DNA of 64,000 nt from Gammaproteobacteria bacterium. GTDB lineage: Bacteria; Pseudomonadota; Gammaproteobacteria; Pseudomonadales; Halieaceae. Below are positions 55,416-63,653 of the stretch, one piece after another. The notes beneath the pieces are model-generated. The model ran no database searches. It saw nothing but the letters and a program-made list of their open reading frames with translations, and had not been told where the DNA came from. The translations under genes were made by a program, and so were the position numbers. Location of the stretch: contig JAHEKX010000011.1 of assembly GCA_024644535.1 (NCBI GenBank), forward strand, positions 1 to 64,000, given 5' to 3'. Numbering within the stretch: position 1 is the first letter of the stretch; every line of letters begins with the position of its first letter.

Positions 55416-55440
55416 AAAGGGGGCCAAGGCCCCTTTTTTT
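55416..55440 (+). terminator. Rho-independent terminator of the beta-glucan locus
   Basis: A G+C-rich stem with AAAGG and the paired CCTTT arm around a CAAG tetraloop (55416-55437) runs into seven T residues. It follows the symporter stop by about 17 bases. Confidence 0.9.
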
Positions 55441-55560
55441 ATTCCTTTGTTAGTAGCTTTCGTAACACTCTAGATTAATTTTTGGGGGAGCGTCTGTCTT
55501 GGACGAGGTCTATCGGCTCTAACACCTGTGGTTCTGGCACTGAATGGTTTGGTTTTTTAT

Positions 55561-56505
55561 CTAGGTTCTCAGCGCTAGACGCGTGACTTCGACAATTTCG
55601 TCAACCGTCGCGCCCCTGGATAGATCCGCTACCGAGTGTTTAAAGCCCTGTAGCATTGGGCCGATCGCCTTGGCGCCAGTAAGTTGCTGCACCAATTTGT
55701 AGCCAATGTTGCCGGCTTCTAGAGATGGGAAGATCAGTACATTGGCTCGTCCAGCAACCTCGGAATTGCCCTGCCACTTGGTGGCGGCCACGCGCTCTGA
55801 CAAGGCTGTATCAACCTGCATTTCGCCATCGATAAGAAGATTGGGGTCGACTTGCCGAGCGAGCTCCAATGCCTGTTTTACTTTGTCGATACTGGCATGG
55901 CTGGCGCTACCCTGCGTTGAAAACGACAGCATGGCTACGCGCGCAGGCTGACCCAATAATGCTTGGGCTTGATGCGCTGTGGTGACCGCAATCGAGGCCA
56001 GTTCAGCAGCACTTGGCTCAACATTTACGGCGCAATCCGCAAACAGAAGACTGTGTTCTCGCCCTGGAATTTCCATTAAAAAGTAACTCGATGCGGAGCC
56101 CTCCTCGTTGGCATAGCCCATACACATGGCGGCTGCTTCGATTACCCGCTTGGTGGGGCTGGTTGCCCCACCTACCATTAGATCTGCCTCTCCAATAGCC
56201 ACCACGGCCGCAGCAAAGGGCAAAGGTTTTTTTACCAAACGTTCGGCCATGCTTAGTGATTTGAATTGCCGCAAGGCTTGCACGTGCTCAGCACATTGGC
56301 TTGCTAGTATCGGATCGGAGGGGCTAATGGGTCGAAGTCCGTCAATTGGGATGGCATGGCTTAGCGCCGTTTCTTCGATGGCATGACTAGCTCCGACCAG
56401 CAGGCAGTCGATTTTATGTTTTTGCCGCAACTGCGCCGCCGCCGCAATAATGCGTGGCTCTTCGCCTTCCGCAAAAACCACGCGCTGACGGTCTAGTTCG
56501 CTCAT
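55561..56505 (-). CDS. pta: Phosphate acetyltransferase Pta (short form)
   Basis: A 314-aa phosphotransacetylase that converts acetyl phosphate plus CoA into acetyl-CoA. It starts LDRQRVVFAEGEEPRIIAAAAQL and has LMVGGATSPTKRVIEAA, LFADCAVNVEPSAAELASIAVTTAHQAQALLG, ARVAMLSFSTQGSA, LIDGEMQVDTAL, ANVLIFPSLEAGNIGYKLVQQLTGAKAIGPMLQGFKHSVADLSRGATVDEIVEV. All are conserved in the short Pta group without the N-terminal regulatory part. In this cluster it handles acetyl phosphate made by Xsc. It is 10 bases downstream of the citrate synthase gene and ends the operon. Confidence 0.95.
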   Translation of the reverse strand: MSELDRQRVVFAEGEEPRIIAAAAQLRQKHKIDCLLVGASHAIEETALSHAIPIDGLRPISPSDPILASQCAEHVQALRQFKSLSMAERLVKKPLPFAAAVVAIGEADLMVGGATSPTKRVIEAAAMCMGYANEEGSASSYFLMEIPGREHSLLFADCAVNVEPSAAELASIAVTTAHQAQALLGQPARVAMLSFSTQGSASHASIDKVKQALELARQVDPNLLIDGEMQVDTALSERVAATKWQGNSEVAGRANVLIFPSLEAGNIGYKLVQQLTGAKAIGPMLQGFKHSVADLSRGATVDEIVEVTRLALRT

Positions 56506-56515
56506 CGTTTGCTAC

Positions 56516-57658
56516 TTAACGTTGCGCTACGGGGACGTATGCCCGTAAGTCTGGTCCGTTGTATTCAAGAAGCGGGCGAATTAGGATGTTATTTTCCATT
56601 TGCTGCATGACCTGCAGGCTCCAGCCGGGAACTCGTCCTATGGCAAAAATAGGCACAAACAAATCTTCTGGAATACCGTTTAAGTGATAAATCACGCCTG
56701 AGTAGAAGTCGACGTTCACGTTTACGCCCAGTCGTGAATAGGGTTTCATGGCTTCGACCAGGGCTTTTAAAATATCGTTCCAGTGGGGCTCGCCCTTTTC
56801 AATCGACAGTCGCTCGACACCATCACGCAAATGGCGCGCACGTGGATCTTCGGCACGATACACACGGTGGCCAAAGCCCATAATAGCCTCTTTGTTGGCA
56901 CGCTTACGTTTAACGTAGTCAGCCGCATTGCCGGGGTCGCCAATCTCTCGTGCCATGTGCATAACGTCTTCTGCTGCACCACCATGAGCAGGGCCCGATA
57001 ATGCCGCTATCGCTGCGGTGATTGACGCATGTAAATTAGCGTCGGTACCGGTGACTACACGAGCGGTAAACGATGAGGCGTTAGAGCCGTGTTCAGCGTG
57101 TAAAATGAAATCTAAGTCCATCAGGCGCGCGGCGTCTTCGCTGGGCACTTCGCCAGATAACTGATATAAAAAGTGTGCAGCGTGACCCAAACAAAGATCG
57201 GGCTCAACGGGTTCCAAGCCTTGGCGGATGCGATGGTGTGCCGCAACGATCATCGGTACCTGCGAGGTCAAACGCAGGGTTTTTTGCATCGCAGCTTCGC
57301 TTGAGTTATCGGCCGTTTGGGGGTCGAAAGCAGCCAGTGCAGACACCGCGGTGCGCAAGACATCCATCGGGTGTCCATCAACCACGGTCTTGATGATTTC
57401 GAGAATTGCTTGAGGCAAAGTGCGGGCCTGCTTCAAGCCCTGGTCAAAGTCGCTCAATTGAACCTGGTTAGGCAATTCTCCGTGCAGCAATAAGTACGCG
57501 GTTTCTTCAAACGTCGAGTGGGTAGCTAGGTCGTGAATAGAATAACCCCAGTAGCGAAGTTCGCCTTTGCGGCCGTCAATATGAGTGGTTGGCGAACGAT
57601 CAAAATGCACGCCTTTTAGGCCACGGAATACACGAATTTTGTCATCGGTATCAGTCAC
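56516..57658 (-). CDS. Citrate synthase (2-methylcitrate synthase-like), within taurine cluster
   Basis: A 380-aa citrate synthase of the dimeric CitZ/PrpC-like type, which condenses acetyl-CoA (or propionyl-CoA) with oxaloacetate. The three catalytic residues are in context: His in FILHAEHGSNASSF, His in MGFGHRVYRAED and Asp in VNVDFYSGVIYHL. The GTG at 57658 has GAGGTGA four bases upstream; the TTG at 57679 is less likely. It lies between xsc and pta on the same strand, in a place usually without a citrate synthase gene. No prpB, prpD or acnD is nearby, so a citrate role for Xsc/Pta-derived acetyl-CoA is a better inference than propionate use. A second, main gltA elsewhere is expected. Confidence 0.85.
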   Translation of the reverse strand: MTDTDDKIRVFRGLKGVHFDRSPTTHIDGRKGELRYWGYSIHDLATHSTFEETAYLLLHGELPNQVQLSDFDQGLKQARTLPQAILEIIKTVVDGHPMDVLRTAVSALAAFDPQTADNSSEAAMQKTLRLTSQVPMIVAAHHRIRQGLEPVEPDLCLGHAAHFLYQLSGEVPSEDAARLMDLDFILHAEHGSNASSFTARVVTGTDANLHASITAAIAALSGPAHGGAAEDVMHMAREIGDPGNAADYVKRKRANKEAIMGFGHRVYRAEDPRARHLRDGVERLSIEKGEPHWNDILKALVEAMKPYSRLGVNVNVDFYSGVIYHLNGIPEDLFVPIFAIGRVPGWSLQVMQQMENNILIRPLLEYNGPDLRAYVPVAQR

Positions 57659-57715
57659 AAGCTCACCTCGTAATTGCAAGAATTCGGTTTGGCAACGCGC
57701 GGTGCCGTTGAAGCA

Positions 57716-57737
57716 AAGCCCCGCGGGTGCGGGGCTT
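57716..57737 (-). terminator. Strong hairpin between xsc and the citrate synthase gene
   Basis: AAGCCCCGC/GCGGGGCTT with a GGGT loop (57716-57724 with 57729-57737) lies 9 bases beyond the xsc stop in the reading direction. Only TTTG follows on the minus strand, so it may partly terminate or stabilise the xsc mRNA end instead of ending all transcripts. Confidence 0.6.
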
Positions 57738-57745
57738 AAAAGGCC

Positions 57746-59509
57746 TTATACGTAGTCCTTGTACTTTTCTAGGTGACGTACAGGTTTTGACAAGGCATCA
57801 CGGCGGAAGGGGTCGCCCAGTTCACGAGTACACATCACTTCAATCACTGTAGTCTTGCCTTCGTTCATCTGACGGTCTATAGCGCGTTGAAGTGCAGGCC
57901 CTACTTGATCTAGGCTGTCAACACGCTCGCCTTCCGCGCCCATCGCCTGCGCGATGCCGGCCCAAGATTCGCTCTCCAGTTCAGCGGCAACGAAGCGACG
58001 ATTGTAGAACTCGACTTGGTTTTTCTTCTCGGCACCCCAATCGCGGTTGTGGAAGACCACAGCGGTTACGGGGATATCGTGTCGTACAGCAGTCATAATC
58101 TCTGACATGCTCATGCCCCACGCACCGTCACCAGCGTAAGCTACTGCAGGACGCTCTGGTGCTGCCGCTTTGGCACCGATAATGGTCGGTAGCGCATAAC
58201 CGCAGTTACCAAAGCTCATGGGTGCAAAGAAGCTGCGTGGACGCTCAAAACGCAAGTAGCTGTGTGCGACTGAGTTGATGTTGCCGATATCGGTAGAGAC
58301 CATCACATCCGCAGGCATAGCTTTTTCAAGCTCTCGCAGCACTTGGCGCGGGTGTAACCAGTTGCCCTCTTCGGCTTCGGCTTCGGCGATAACGTCTAAG
58401 CTGTAAGGGTCGCGCTCGTGGGTCCACTCATTCAGCTCTTTCTCCCATGTTGCCTTCTCTGCGGCTACTTCGGCTGCACGAGCTTCTTTATTAGCGTGGC
58501 ATGCAAGCGTTTGGCCTTGCAGGCGTTCGGTTAAAGCAACCGAGGCAGCTTTAGCATCACCACAAATACCAACGGAGATCTTTTTAACCAAGCCTAGCAT
58601 TTTGTGGTCGGCGTCGATTTGAATGATTTTGGCTTCTTTTGGCCAGTAGTCTAGGCCGTGCTGCGGTAAGGTACCGAAAGGCCCTAAGCGTGAACCAATT
58701 ACCAATACGACGTCGGCTTTGGAAATTAACTTCATGCCTGCCTTTGAGCCCTGGTAACCCAAGGGGCCGCACCAAAGTGGGTGACTAGCGGGAAATGAGT
58801 CGTTGTGTTGGTAGCTGTTGACGACCGGCGCACCTAGGAATTCGGCAATCGTTTTAACTTCCTCTACGCCATCAGACATCACCACACCGCCGCCAGAGAC
58901 GATGACTGGGAATTCGGCGGTCTTTAACAGCTCTACTGCTTCGTTCAAGCTTTGGGCACCACCTGGGCCGCGATCGAGGCGCATTGGCTGTGGGATTTCG
59001 ACGTTAATGTCACCGTAGAAGTAGTCACGTGGAATGTTGAGTTGAGTCGGACCTATTTCTGACAGAGCGCGATCAAAACAACGAGATGTGTATTCGGCAA
59101 TACGATTTGGGTTGTTTACGTGGCCTTGATATTTGGTGAATTCTTGGAACATCGGTAACTGATGACACTCTTGGAAGCCACCGAAACCCATAGTCATGGT
59201 CCCGGCTTCAGGGGTAATCATTACCACCGGCGAGTGAGCCCAATAGGCGGCGGCAATGCCCGTGACACAGTTCGAAATACCGGGGCCATTTTGGCCAATC
59301 ACAACACCGTGGCGTCCGCTTGCTCGTGAATAGCCATCGGCCATGTGCGCGGCGCCTTGCTCGTGCACAACAGGAATGAGTTCGATGCCGGCGGGGGCAA
59401 AAATATCCATGGCATCCATGAAGGCCGAACCCATAATACCAAAGATCTTTTTGACGCCTTGCGCAACTAATGTTTCGACAAAGGCTTCACTGGGGGTCAT
59501 ACGAGGCAT
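57746..59509 (-). CDS. xsc: Sulfoacetaldehyde acetyltransferase Xsc
   Basis: A 587-aa ThDP-dependent enzyme that cleaves sulfoacetaldehyde with phosphate to sulfite and acetyl phosphate. The N-terminal ThDP-type domain has PSEAFVETLVAQGVKKIFGIMGSAFMDAMDIF and the Glu site VVHEQGAAHMADGYSRASGRHGVVIGQNGPGISNCVTGIA. The Xsc-specific MTMGFGGFQECHQLPMFQEFTKYQGHVNNPNRIAEYTSRCFDRAL, the central PVVNSYQHNDSFPASHPLWCGPLGYQGSKAGMK, and the cofactor motif VAYAGDGAWGMSMSEIMTAVRHDIPVTAVVFHN are typical. AAGGTG lies nine bases before the ATG. It is the central taurine dissimilation enzyme and starts after a 97-base gap from the MocR regulator gene. Confidence 0.96.
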   Translation of the reverse strand: MPRMTPSEAFVETLVAQGVKKIFGIMGSAFMDAMDIFAPAGIELIPVVHEQGAAHMADGYSRASGRHGVVIGQNGPGISNCVTGIAAAYWAHSPVVMITPEAGTMTMGFGGFQECHQLPMFQEFTKYQGHVNNPNRIAEYTSRCFDRALSEIGPTQLNIPRDYFYGDINVEIPQPMRLDRGPGGAQSLNEAVELLKTAEFPVIVSGGGVVMSDGVEEVKTIAEFLGAPVVNSYQHNDSFPASHPLWCGPLGYQGSKAGMKLISKADVVLVIGSRLGPFGTLPQHGLDYWPKEAKIIQIDADHKMLGLVKKISVGICGDAKAASVALTERLQGQTLACHANKEARAAEVAAEKATWEKELNEWTHERDPYSLDVIAEAEAEEGNWLHPRQVLRELEKAMPADVMVSTDIGNINSVAHSYLRFERPRSFFAPMSFGNCGYALPTIIGAKAAAPERPAVAYAGDGAWGMSMSEIMTAVRHDIPVTAVVFHNRDWGAEKKNQVEFYNRRFVAAELESESWAGIAQAMGAEGERVDSLDQVGPALQRAIDRQMNEGKTTVIEVMCTRELGDPFRRDALSKPVRHLEKYKDYV

Positions 59510-59573
59510 AGCTTGCGCACCTTAGATTTATGAAAGAGACGCAATGCTAGGGTTTTTTGGCAAGATTTAATAG

Positions 59574-59605
59574 AGCCAGATTCTGAGTTTGCTGTGCGCC
59601 AGATG
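59574..59605 (-). promoter_or_regulatory. Candidate MocR/TauR operator repeats upstream of xsc
   Basis: GCCAGAT occurs twice in direct orientation at 59574-59580 and 59598-59604, 24 bases apart, in the 97-base xsc upstream region; on the minus strand it reads ATCTGGC. MocR-type TauR is known to bind direct repeats containing CTGG in Rhodobacter. The spacing here is suggestive only; no clear -35/-10 pair could be fixed. Confidence 0.35.
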
Positions 59606-59606
59606 C

Positions 59607-61076
59607 TTACAGGCTATGGTAAGCTCGGCGAAGTGCTGTAACGCCCTCAGCAATCGATCCTTCCCCAATCGCTGAAAATCCCATTCGTAAAAAGTTTGCG
59701 GGTGGCCTTGGTTGGGCGAAATGAATCGCTCCGGGTTCCACAATTACCCCGAGTTCTTTTGCTTTGATTGCGAGATGCTCGGTATCTATAGATGCCGGTG
59801 CTTTAATCCAAAGCGCCGAGCCCCCAAGGGACGTCTGAATCTGGAGCTCGGGCAGTTCCTGTTCTAAGCAAGATACCAGCAGAGCTCGGCGTTTTTGATA
59901 GATCTTGAATAACTTGCTGACCAAGGCGTCGTGGTAACCGCGCGCCAAAAAAAGGGCGACCGAGAGCTGGTTGTTTGCTGCTGGGTGTCGAAGCATTAAG
60001 CGCCGCAAGCCGCGTAACTCTTCGATGAGTTCAGGGCTGGCTACGATATAACCCATGCGTAGGCCTGGTGCTAAGGTTTTAGACACGCTACCCACGTATA
60101 TGACACGCCCTTCGGCATCCATGCTCTTAAGAGCCGGTTCTGGACGAGTATGGAAGTTAAACTCGCTTTCGTAGTCGTCTTCAATAATAACAAAGTCATT
60201 GTTTGAAGCACTTTGGAGCAGTTCTTGTCGTCTCGCGTGCGGTAGTGTGACTGTCGTGGGTGATTGATGACTTGGGGTGACGCACACGTAGTCACAGTCG
60301 TTGAGTTGGTGGTCGGTGATCAGACCATCGGCGTCAATACGTAGAGATTTAGGTTGCGCGCCCATCAGCTCGATTAAGCTGCTTAGATCGGAATACCCAG
60401 GGTTTTCGATGCCGATACGCGCTTGGCTAGCGCGCCACAGCAATTCGGCAATCATGTAAAGCGCGTGCTGAGCACCAACGGTTAGCATAATGGCCTGATC
60501 TTCGACAAAAATTCCTCGCTTAGGCAAAAGACGGGTACGAATTTGCTCTAGTAACAAAGGCTCGTCGTTATCAATTCGATCTACCGCCCACGACTTGATG
60601 GCTCTGACAGAGACGGCATCACGCGCGCACTCGCGCCAATGTTGAATCGGGAATAAGTCGGGACTCATCTGTCCGTAAACGAAGGGGTAAGGCGCTAATT
60701 GCCAATCTTTAGGTTTGCGCAAAGCACGCCACTGAGAGGGCTTTTCTTTTAAGCGGGCGCTCCAGTCCATGTTGTGACTAGATTCATATGTTTCCTGATA
60801 GCGCTCTAAAATACGGGTGCGCTCTACCTCTGGGTTTACAAAATAGCCGCGGCGGGGGTGCGTAACAATTAAACCGTCATCTAATAGCCTTTGGTAGGCC
60901 AACATCACGGTGTTGCGGCCCACACCTAGTTGAGTTGCCAGGTGACGAGACGAGGGCATGGGAGAATTAAGCGAGATGGTGCCTTTGGCAATTGCCAAAG
61001 ACAGTTTGGCCACAATCTGTGTTTGCAAACTGTCTTTGGATTCGGGGTCCAACTGTAGCAGTAATTCGCTACTCAT
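59607..61076 (-). CDS. tauR: MocR-family (GntR plus aminotransferase-like) regulator, TauR-like
   Basis: A 489-aa MocR protein. The N-terminal winged helix (about residues 15-80) is SLQTQIVAKLSLAIAKGTISLNSPMPSSRHLATQLGVGRNTVMLAYQRLLDDGLIVTHPRRGYFV. A fold-type I aminotransferase-like domain follows, with ENPGYSDLSSLIELMGAQP, FVIIEDDYESEFNFHTRPEPALKSMD and the PLP Lys in VIYVGSVSKTLAPGLRMGYIV. Such regulators bind PLP plus a small amine; TauR responds to taurine and activates tpa/xsc operons. The gene lies in the cluster between the symporter and xsc genes, so taurine response is a strong inference. Its PLP Lys is retained. Confidence 0.88.
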   Translation of the reverse strand: MSSELLLQLDPESKDSLQTQIVAKLSLAIAKGTISLNSPMPSSRHLATQLGVGRNTVMLAYQRLLDDGLIVTHPRRGYFVNPEVERTRILERYQETYESSHNMDWSARLKEKPSQWRALRKPKDWQLAPYPFVYGQMSPDLFPIQHWRECARDAVSVRAIKSWAVDRIDNDEPLLLEQIRTRLLPKRGIFVEDQAIMLTVGAQHALYMIAELLWRASQARIGIENPGYSDLSSLIELMGAQPKSLRIDADGLITDHQLNDCDYVCVTPSHQSPTTVTLPHARRQELLQSASNNDFVIIEDDYESEFNFHTRPEPALKSMDAEGRVIYVGSVSKTLAPGLRMGYIVASPELIEELRGLRRLMLRHPAANNQLSVALFLARGYHDALVSKLFKIYQKRRALLVSCLEQELPELQIQTSLGGSALWIKAPASIDTEHLAIKAKELGVIVEPGAIHFAQPRPPANFLRMGFSAIGEGSIAEGVTALRRAYHSL

Positions 61077-61096
61077 GCGCTTGCTACCCTGTTATG

Positions 61097-61110
61097 GCCC
61101 CGTTTGGGGC
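61097..61110 (-). other. Short GC hairpin between the symporter and tauR genes
   Basis: GCCCC/GGGGC with a GTTT loop lies in the 37-base intergenic space. No T run follows on the minus strand, so it is listed as structure rather than a proven terminator. Confidence 0.4.
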
Positions 61111-61113
61111 GCA

Positions 61114-62634
61114 TTAAGCTTCGTTACGTATCTTCTGATTATAGGCTTGTAGCGCTTGCTTGGCGACAGGTGCTAGAACATACAGTCCAATGATATTGGG
61201 TACACAGATTAAGAAGACTAAAGCATCTGAAAAATCCAGTACCGCCGTCAGCGGGATACTGCAGCCAACCACAATAAAGAAACAGAATACCAACTTAAAC
61301 AGGTTAGATGCCCATGCATGTTCGCCCATTAAATAGGTGAAGCCTTTCAAACCGTAGTACGCCCAGGCGATCATGGTCGAAAATGCGAACAGCATGCCAG
61401 CAATGGCGATCAGCAAAGGTGACCAGCCGATGTTGCGCTCGAAGGCGGCCGAGGTCATGCCAATACCGTCAAGGCCTGCGTTAAAGCTCGGGTCGTAATA
61501 AAACGTGGTAACAATAACTAAGGCGGTTAGCGTGCAGATAACGACCGTGTCAATAAACGGTTCTAGCATCGATACGTAACCCTGTGTAATAGGCTCTTTG
61601 GTCTGAACGGCAGAGTGGGCGATCGGAGCCGAACCAATACCGGCCTCGTTTGAGAACACCGCCCGTTGCACGCCAATAATGATAACACCTAGCATACCAC
61701 CGGCGACGCCATTGGGACTGAAGGCGCCCTCGATAATGGCATTAATAGCAAAGGGCAGCGCTTCGGCATTCATTAAAATAATGATTAAGGCACTGATACA
61801 GTAAAACACAGCCATAAAGGGTACGAGTTTGCTGGTAACGCGCGCGATACTTTTAATACCGCCAATAATCACTAGACCGACGATCACCGCCATGACCAGT
61901 CCCACCAGCCATCCCTTGCCGGCAAAGAAGCTGCTATTACCACCGGTGACGGTCACAAACTGAAGATAGGCTTGGTTGGCTTGGAACATGTTGCCAATAC
62001 CAAGACAGCCAATGACGATACCCAGCGCGTAGAATTTACCCAAAAACTTGCCCAAATTGGGGAGCCCTTTTTCCAAAAAACCTTGTTCAAGGTAGTACAT
62101 TGGACCGCCCGATACCGAGCCGTCTGGATTGTGTTTGCGGTAAATCGTCCCAAGTGTGCACTCGATAAACTTAGTCGACATGCCCAGCACGCCGGCAACA
62201 ATCAACCAAAACGTTGCGCCTGGACCCCCCATACTAATGGCCACGGCAACGCCACCAATGTTGCCAATACCGACGGTACCCGATACTGCTGTAGTTAGTG
62301 CCTGGAAGTGGGTGACCTCGCCAGGTGCCTTAGGGTTGTGGTTTAGGCCGCGGACAATATCGATGGCATGCTTAAATCCAGAAAAGTTTAAAAAGCGGAA
62401 ATAAATCGTGAAAAATACCGCAGCGACTAAAAGCCAGACAACCACTAAGGGCACGTTGGCGCCACCCAAGGTCACGGAGTAAAAAATAATACTCGAAATA
62501 AACGCGGTTGCGGGCGCAACGGCTTCGTTAATGGCTTGGTCGATACTGGCTAAGGCGCTGGCTGGGGATAACATCAGTAGCAGGCCGCTGAGTAAAAAAT
62601 GTTTTACGCTTTGTTTTGTACTGATTCTTGCCAT
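61114..62634 (-). CDS. Alanine/amino-acid:cation symporter (AGCS family)
   Basis: A sodium/alanine symporter-family protein with about 10-11 hydrophobic segments. The best start is ATG 62634 (506 aa), with AAGGGG about ten bases upstream; a longer frame reading back to 62838 has a basic, low-complexity lead. Family parts are LVVVWLLVAAVFFTIYFRFLNFSGFKHAIDIVRG, TALTTAVSGTVGIGNIGGVAVAISMGGPGATFWLIV, SGGPMYYLEQGF and FSNEAGIGSAPIAHSAVQTKEPITQGYVSMLEPFIDTVVICTLTALVI. Taurine transamination makes L-alanine, so alanine movement or taurine uptake are both plausible. It lies 37 bases before tauR and 23 bases after the exporter gene. Confidence 0.9.
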   Translation of the reverse strand: MARISTKQSVKHFLLSGLLLMLSPASALASIDQAINEAVAPATAFISSIIFYSVTLGGANVPLVVVWLLVAAVFFTIYFRFLNFSGFKHAIDIVRGLNHNPKAPGEVTHFQALTTAVSGTVGIGNIGGVAVAISMGGPGATFWLIVAGVLGMSTKFIECTLGTIYRKHNPDGSVSGGPMYYLEQGFLEKGLPNLGKFLGKFYALGIVIGCLGIGNMFQANQAYLQFVTVTGGNSSFFAGKGWLVGLVMAVIVGLVIIGGIKSIARVTSKLVPFMAVFYCISALIIILMNAEALPFAINAIIEGAFSPNGVAGGMLGVIIIGVQRAVFSNEAGIGSAPIAHSAVQTKEPITQGYVSMLEPFIDTVVICTLTALVIVTTFYYDPSFNAGLDGIGMTSAAFERNIGWSPLLIAIAGMLFAFSTMIAWAYYGLKGFTYLMGEHAWASNLFKLVFCFFIVVGCSIPLTAVLDFSDALVFLICVPNIIGLYVLAPVAKQALQAYNQKIRNEA

Positions 62635-62657
62635 TGATGCAAATCCCCTTTTTTGTT

Positions 62658-63644
62658 TTACATAGCGAATACGGCCCAGAGTAACATTGTTGCACCTAGG
62701 AACACACTTTGAAGTAAAACTAGCGCTACCGGACGCCAGCCGTGACTGATTAAACCGCTGAGTTCCGTTTTTATACCCAGTGCCACAATGGCCAGTAAAA
62801 AACTTAACTTCGATAAGCTGGTAAGGGCGCTGGACCACGCTGCCGGAATAAACCCCAAACTATTAACGGTAGCCAGGGCGATGAATGCCAGCAAAAAACC
62901 CGGCGGTTTTAGCGACTGCCCGCTACTACCCTCTCGGTTGAATAACAATAAAAAGCACCAGGCTATTGGAATTAGCATAGCGACTCGAACCATCTTCACT
63001 GTCATTGCCTCTACGCCTACTGTCTCGGACAGAGCAAAGCCAGCCCCGGCTACATGTGAGACATCGTGTATGGCACCGCCCAAAAAGTAACCCGCTTGTT
63101 GAGGGGTGAGTTCAAGTAGTTGAACAATAATGGGGTAGGTCACCATAGCGATAGCACCAATGGTGGTGACCATGATTACGGTGAGCAGAGTGAACTTAGA
63201 TTGTTCTTCGTTTTTTGGCATCACAGAAGACAGGGTTAGAGCCGCGGACACTCCGCATATTGCGACAGCACCGCCAGACAACAGGCCCATGTCGCGCTTA
63301 AGTCCCAGTATTCGAGCGAGCACAGGGCCCAGCGCGATAGTAAAAAACATACCACCGATCAACACAGCCACTCCGGCAAACCCGATAGCGGCAATATCAC
63401 TGACGGCAATACCCGCCCCCAGCATCGCCACGCCTGCGCGAAGCACTTGTGTTGCGCATAAATCTACGCCCGCTTTGGTATGTTCTTGCCGATATAAAAA
63501 GTTCATTGCCATGCCTAATAGCAGAGCAAACACGAGCACCGGTGCGCCGTAGTTGGTGGCTAGGAATTGGCTGGCGATCGCGATTAAAACGACCGCAGCG
63601 GTACCGGGATAAAACTGACTTACTTTTCTAAGAACAGACAACAC
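62658..63644 (-). CDS. YeiH/PSE-type putative sulfate/sulfite exporter
   Basis: A 328-aa inner membrane protein of the UPF0324 (YeiH) family, also called putative sulfate exporter. About nine to ten helices are seen, with the typical YRQEHTKAGVDLCATQVLRAGVAMLGAGIAVSDIA, GVAVLIGGMFFTIALGPVLARILGLKRDMGLLSGGAVAICGVSAALTLSSVMPKNEEQ and AGYFLGGAIHDVSHVAGAGFALSE. Sulfonate clusters often encode members of this family (TauZ/CuyZ) and use them to remove the sulfite or sulfate released by Xsc. The start is GTG 63644. It begins nine bases after the tpa stop and is part of one minus-strand transcript. Confidence 0.88.
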   Translation of the reverse strand: MLSVLRKVSQFYPGTAAVVLIAIASQFLATNYGAPVLVFALLLGMAMNFLYRQEHTKAGVDLCATQVLRAGVAMLGAGIAVSDIAAIGFAGVAVLIGGMFFTIALGPVLARILGLKRDMGLLSGGAVAICGVSAALTLSSVMPKNEEQSKFTLLTVIMVTTIGAIAMVTYPIIVQLLELTPQQAGYFLGGAIHDVSHVAGAGFALSETVGVEAMTVKMVRVAMLIPIAWCFLLLFNREGSSGQSLKPPGFLLAFIALATVNSLGFIPAAWSSALTSLSKLSFLLAIVALGIKTELSGLISHGWRPVALVLLQSVFLGATMLLWAVFAM

Positions 63645-63653
63645 AGTCCCTTA

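Noticed and set aside
55475-55610. Minus-strand open frame reading HSVPEPQVLEPIDL beyond the pta stop
   Set aside because: It looks protein-like but is out of frame with pta and has no start codon. Pta is complete without it.
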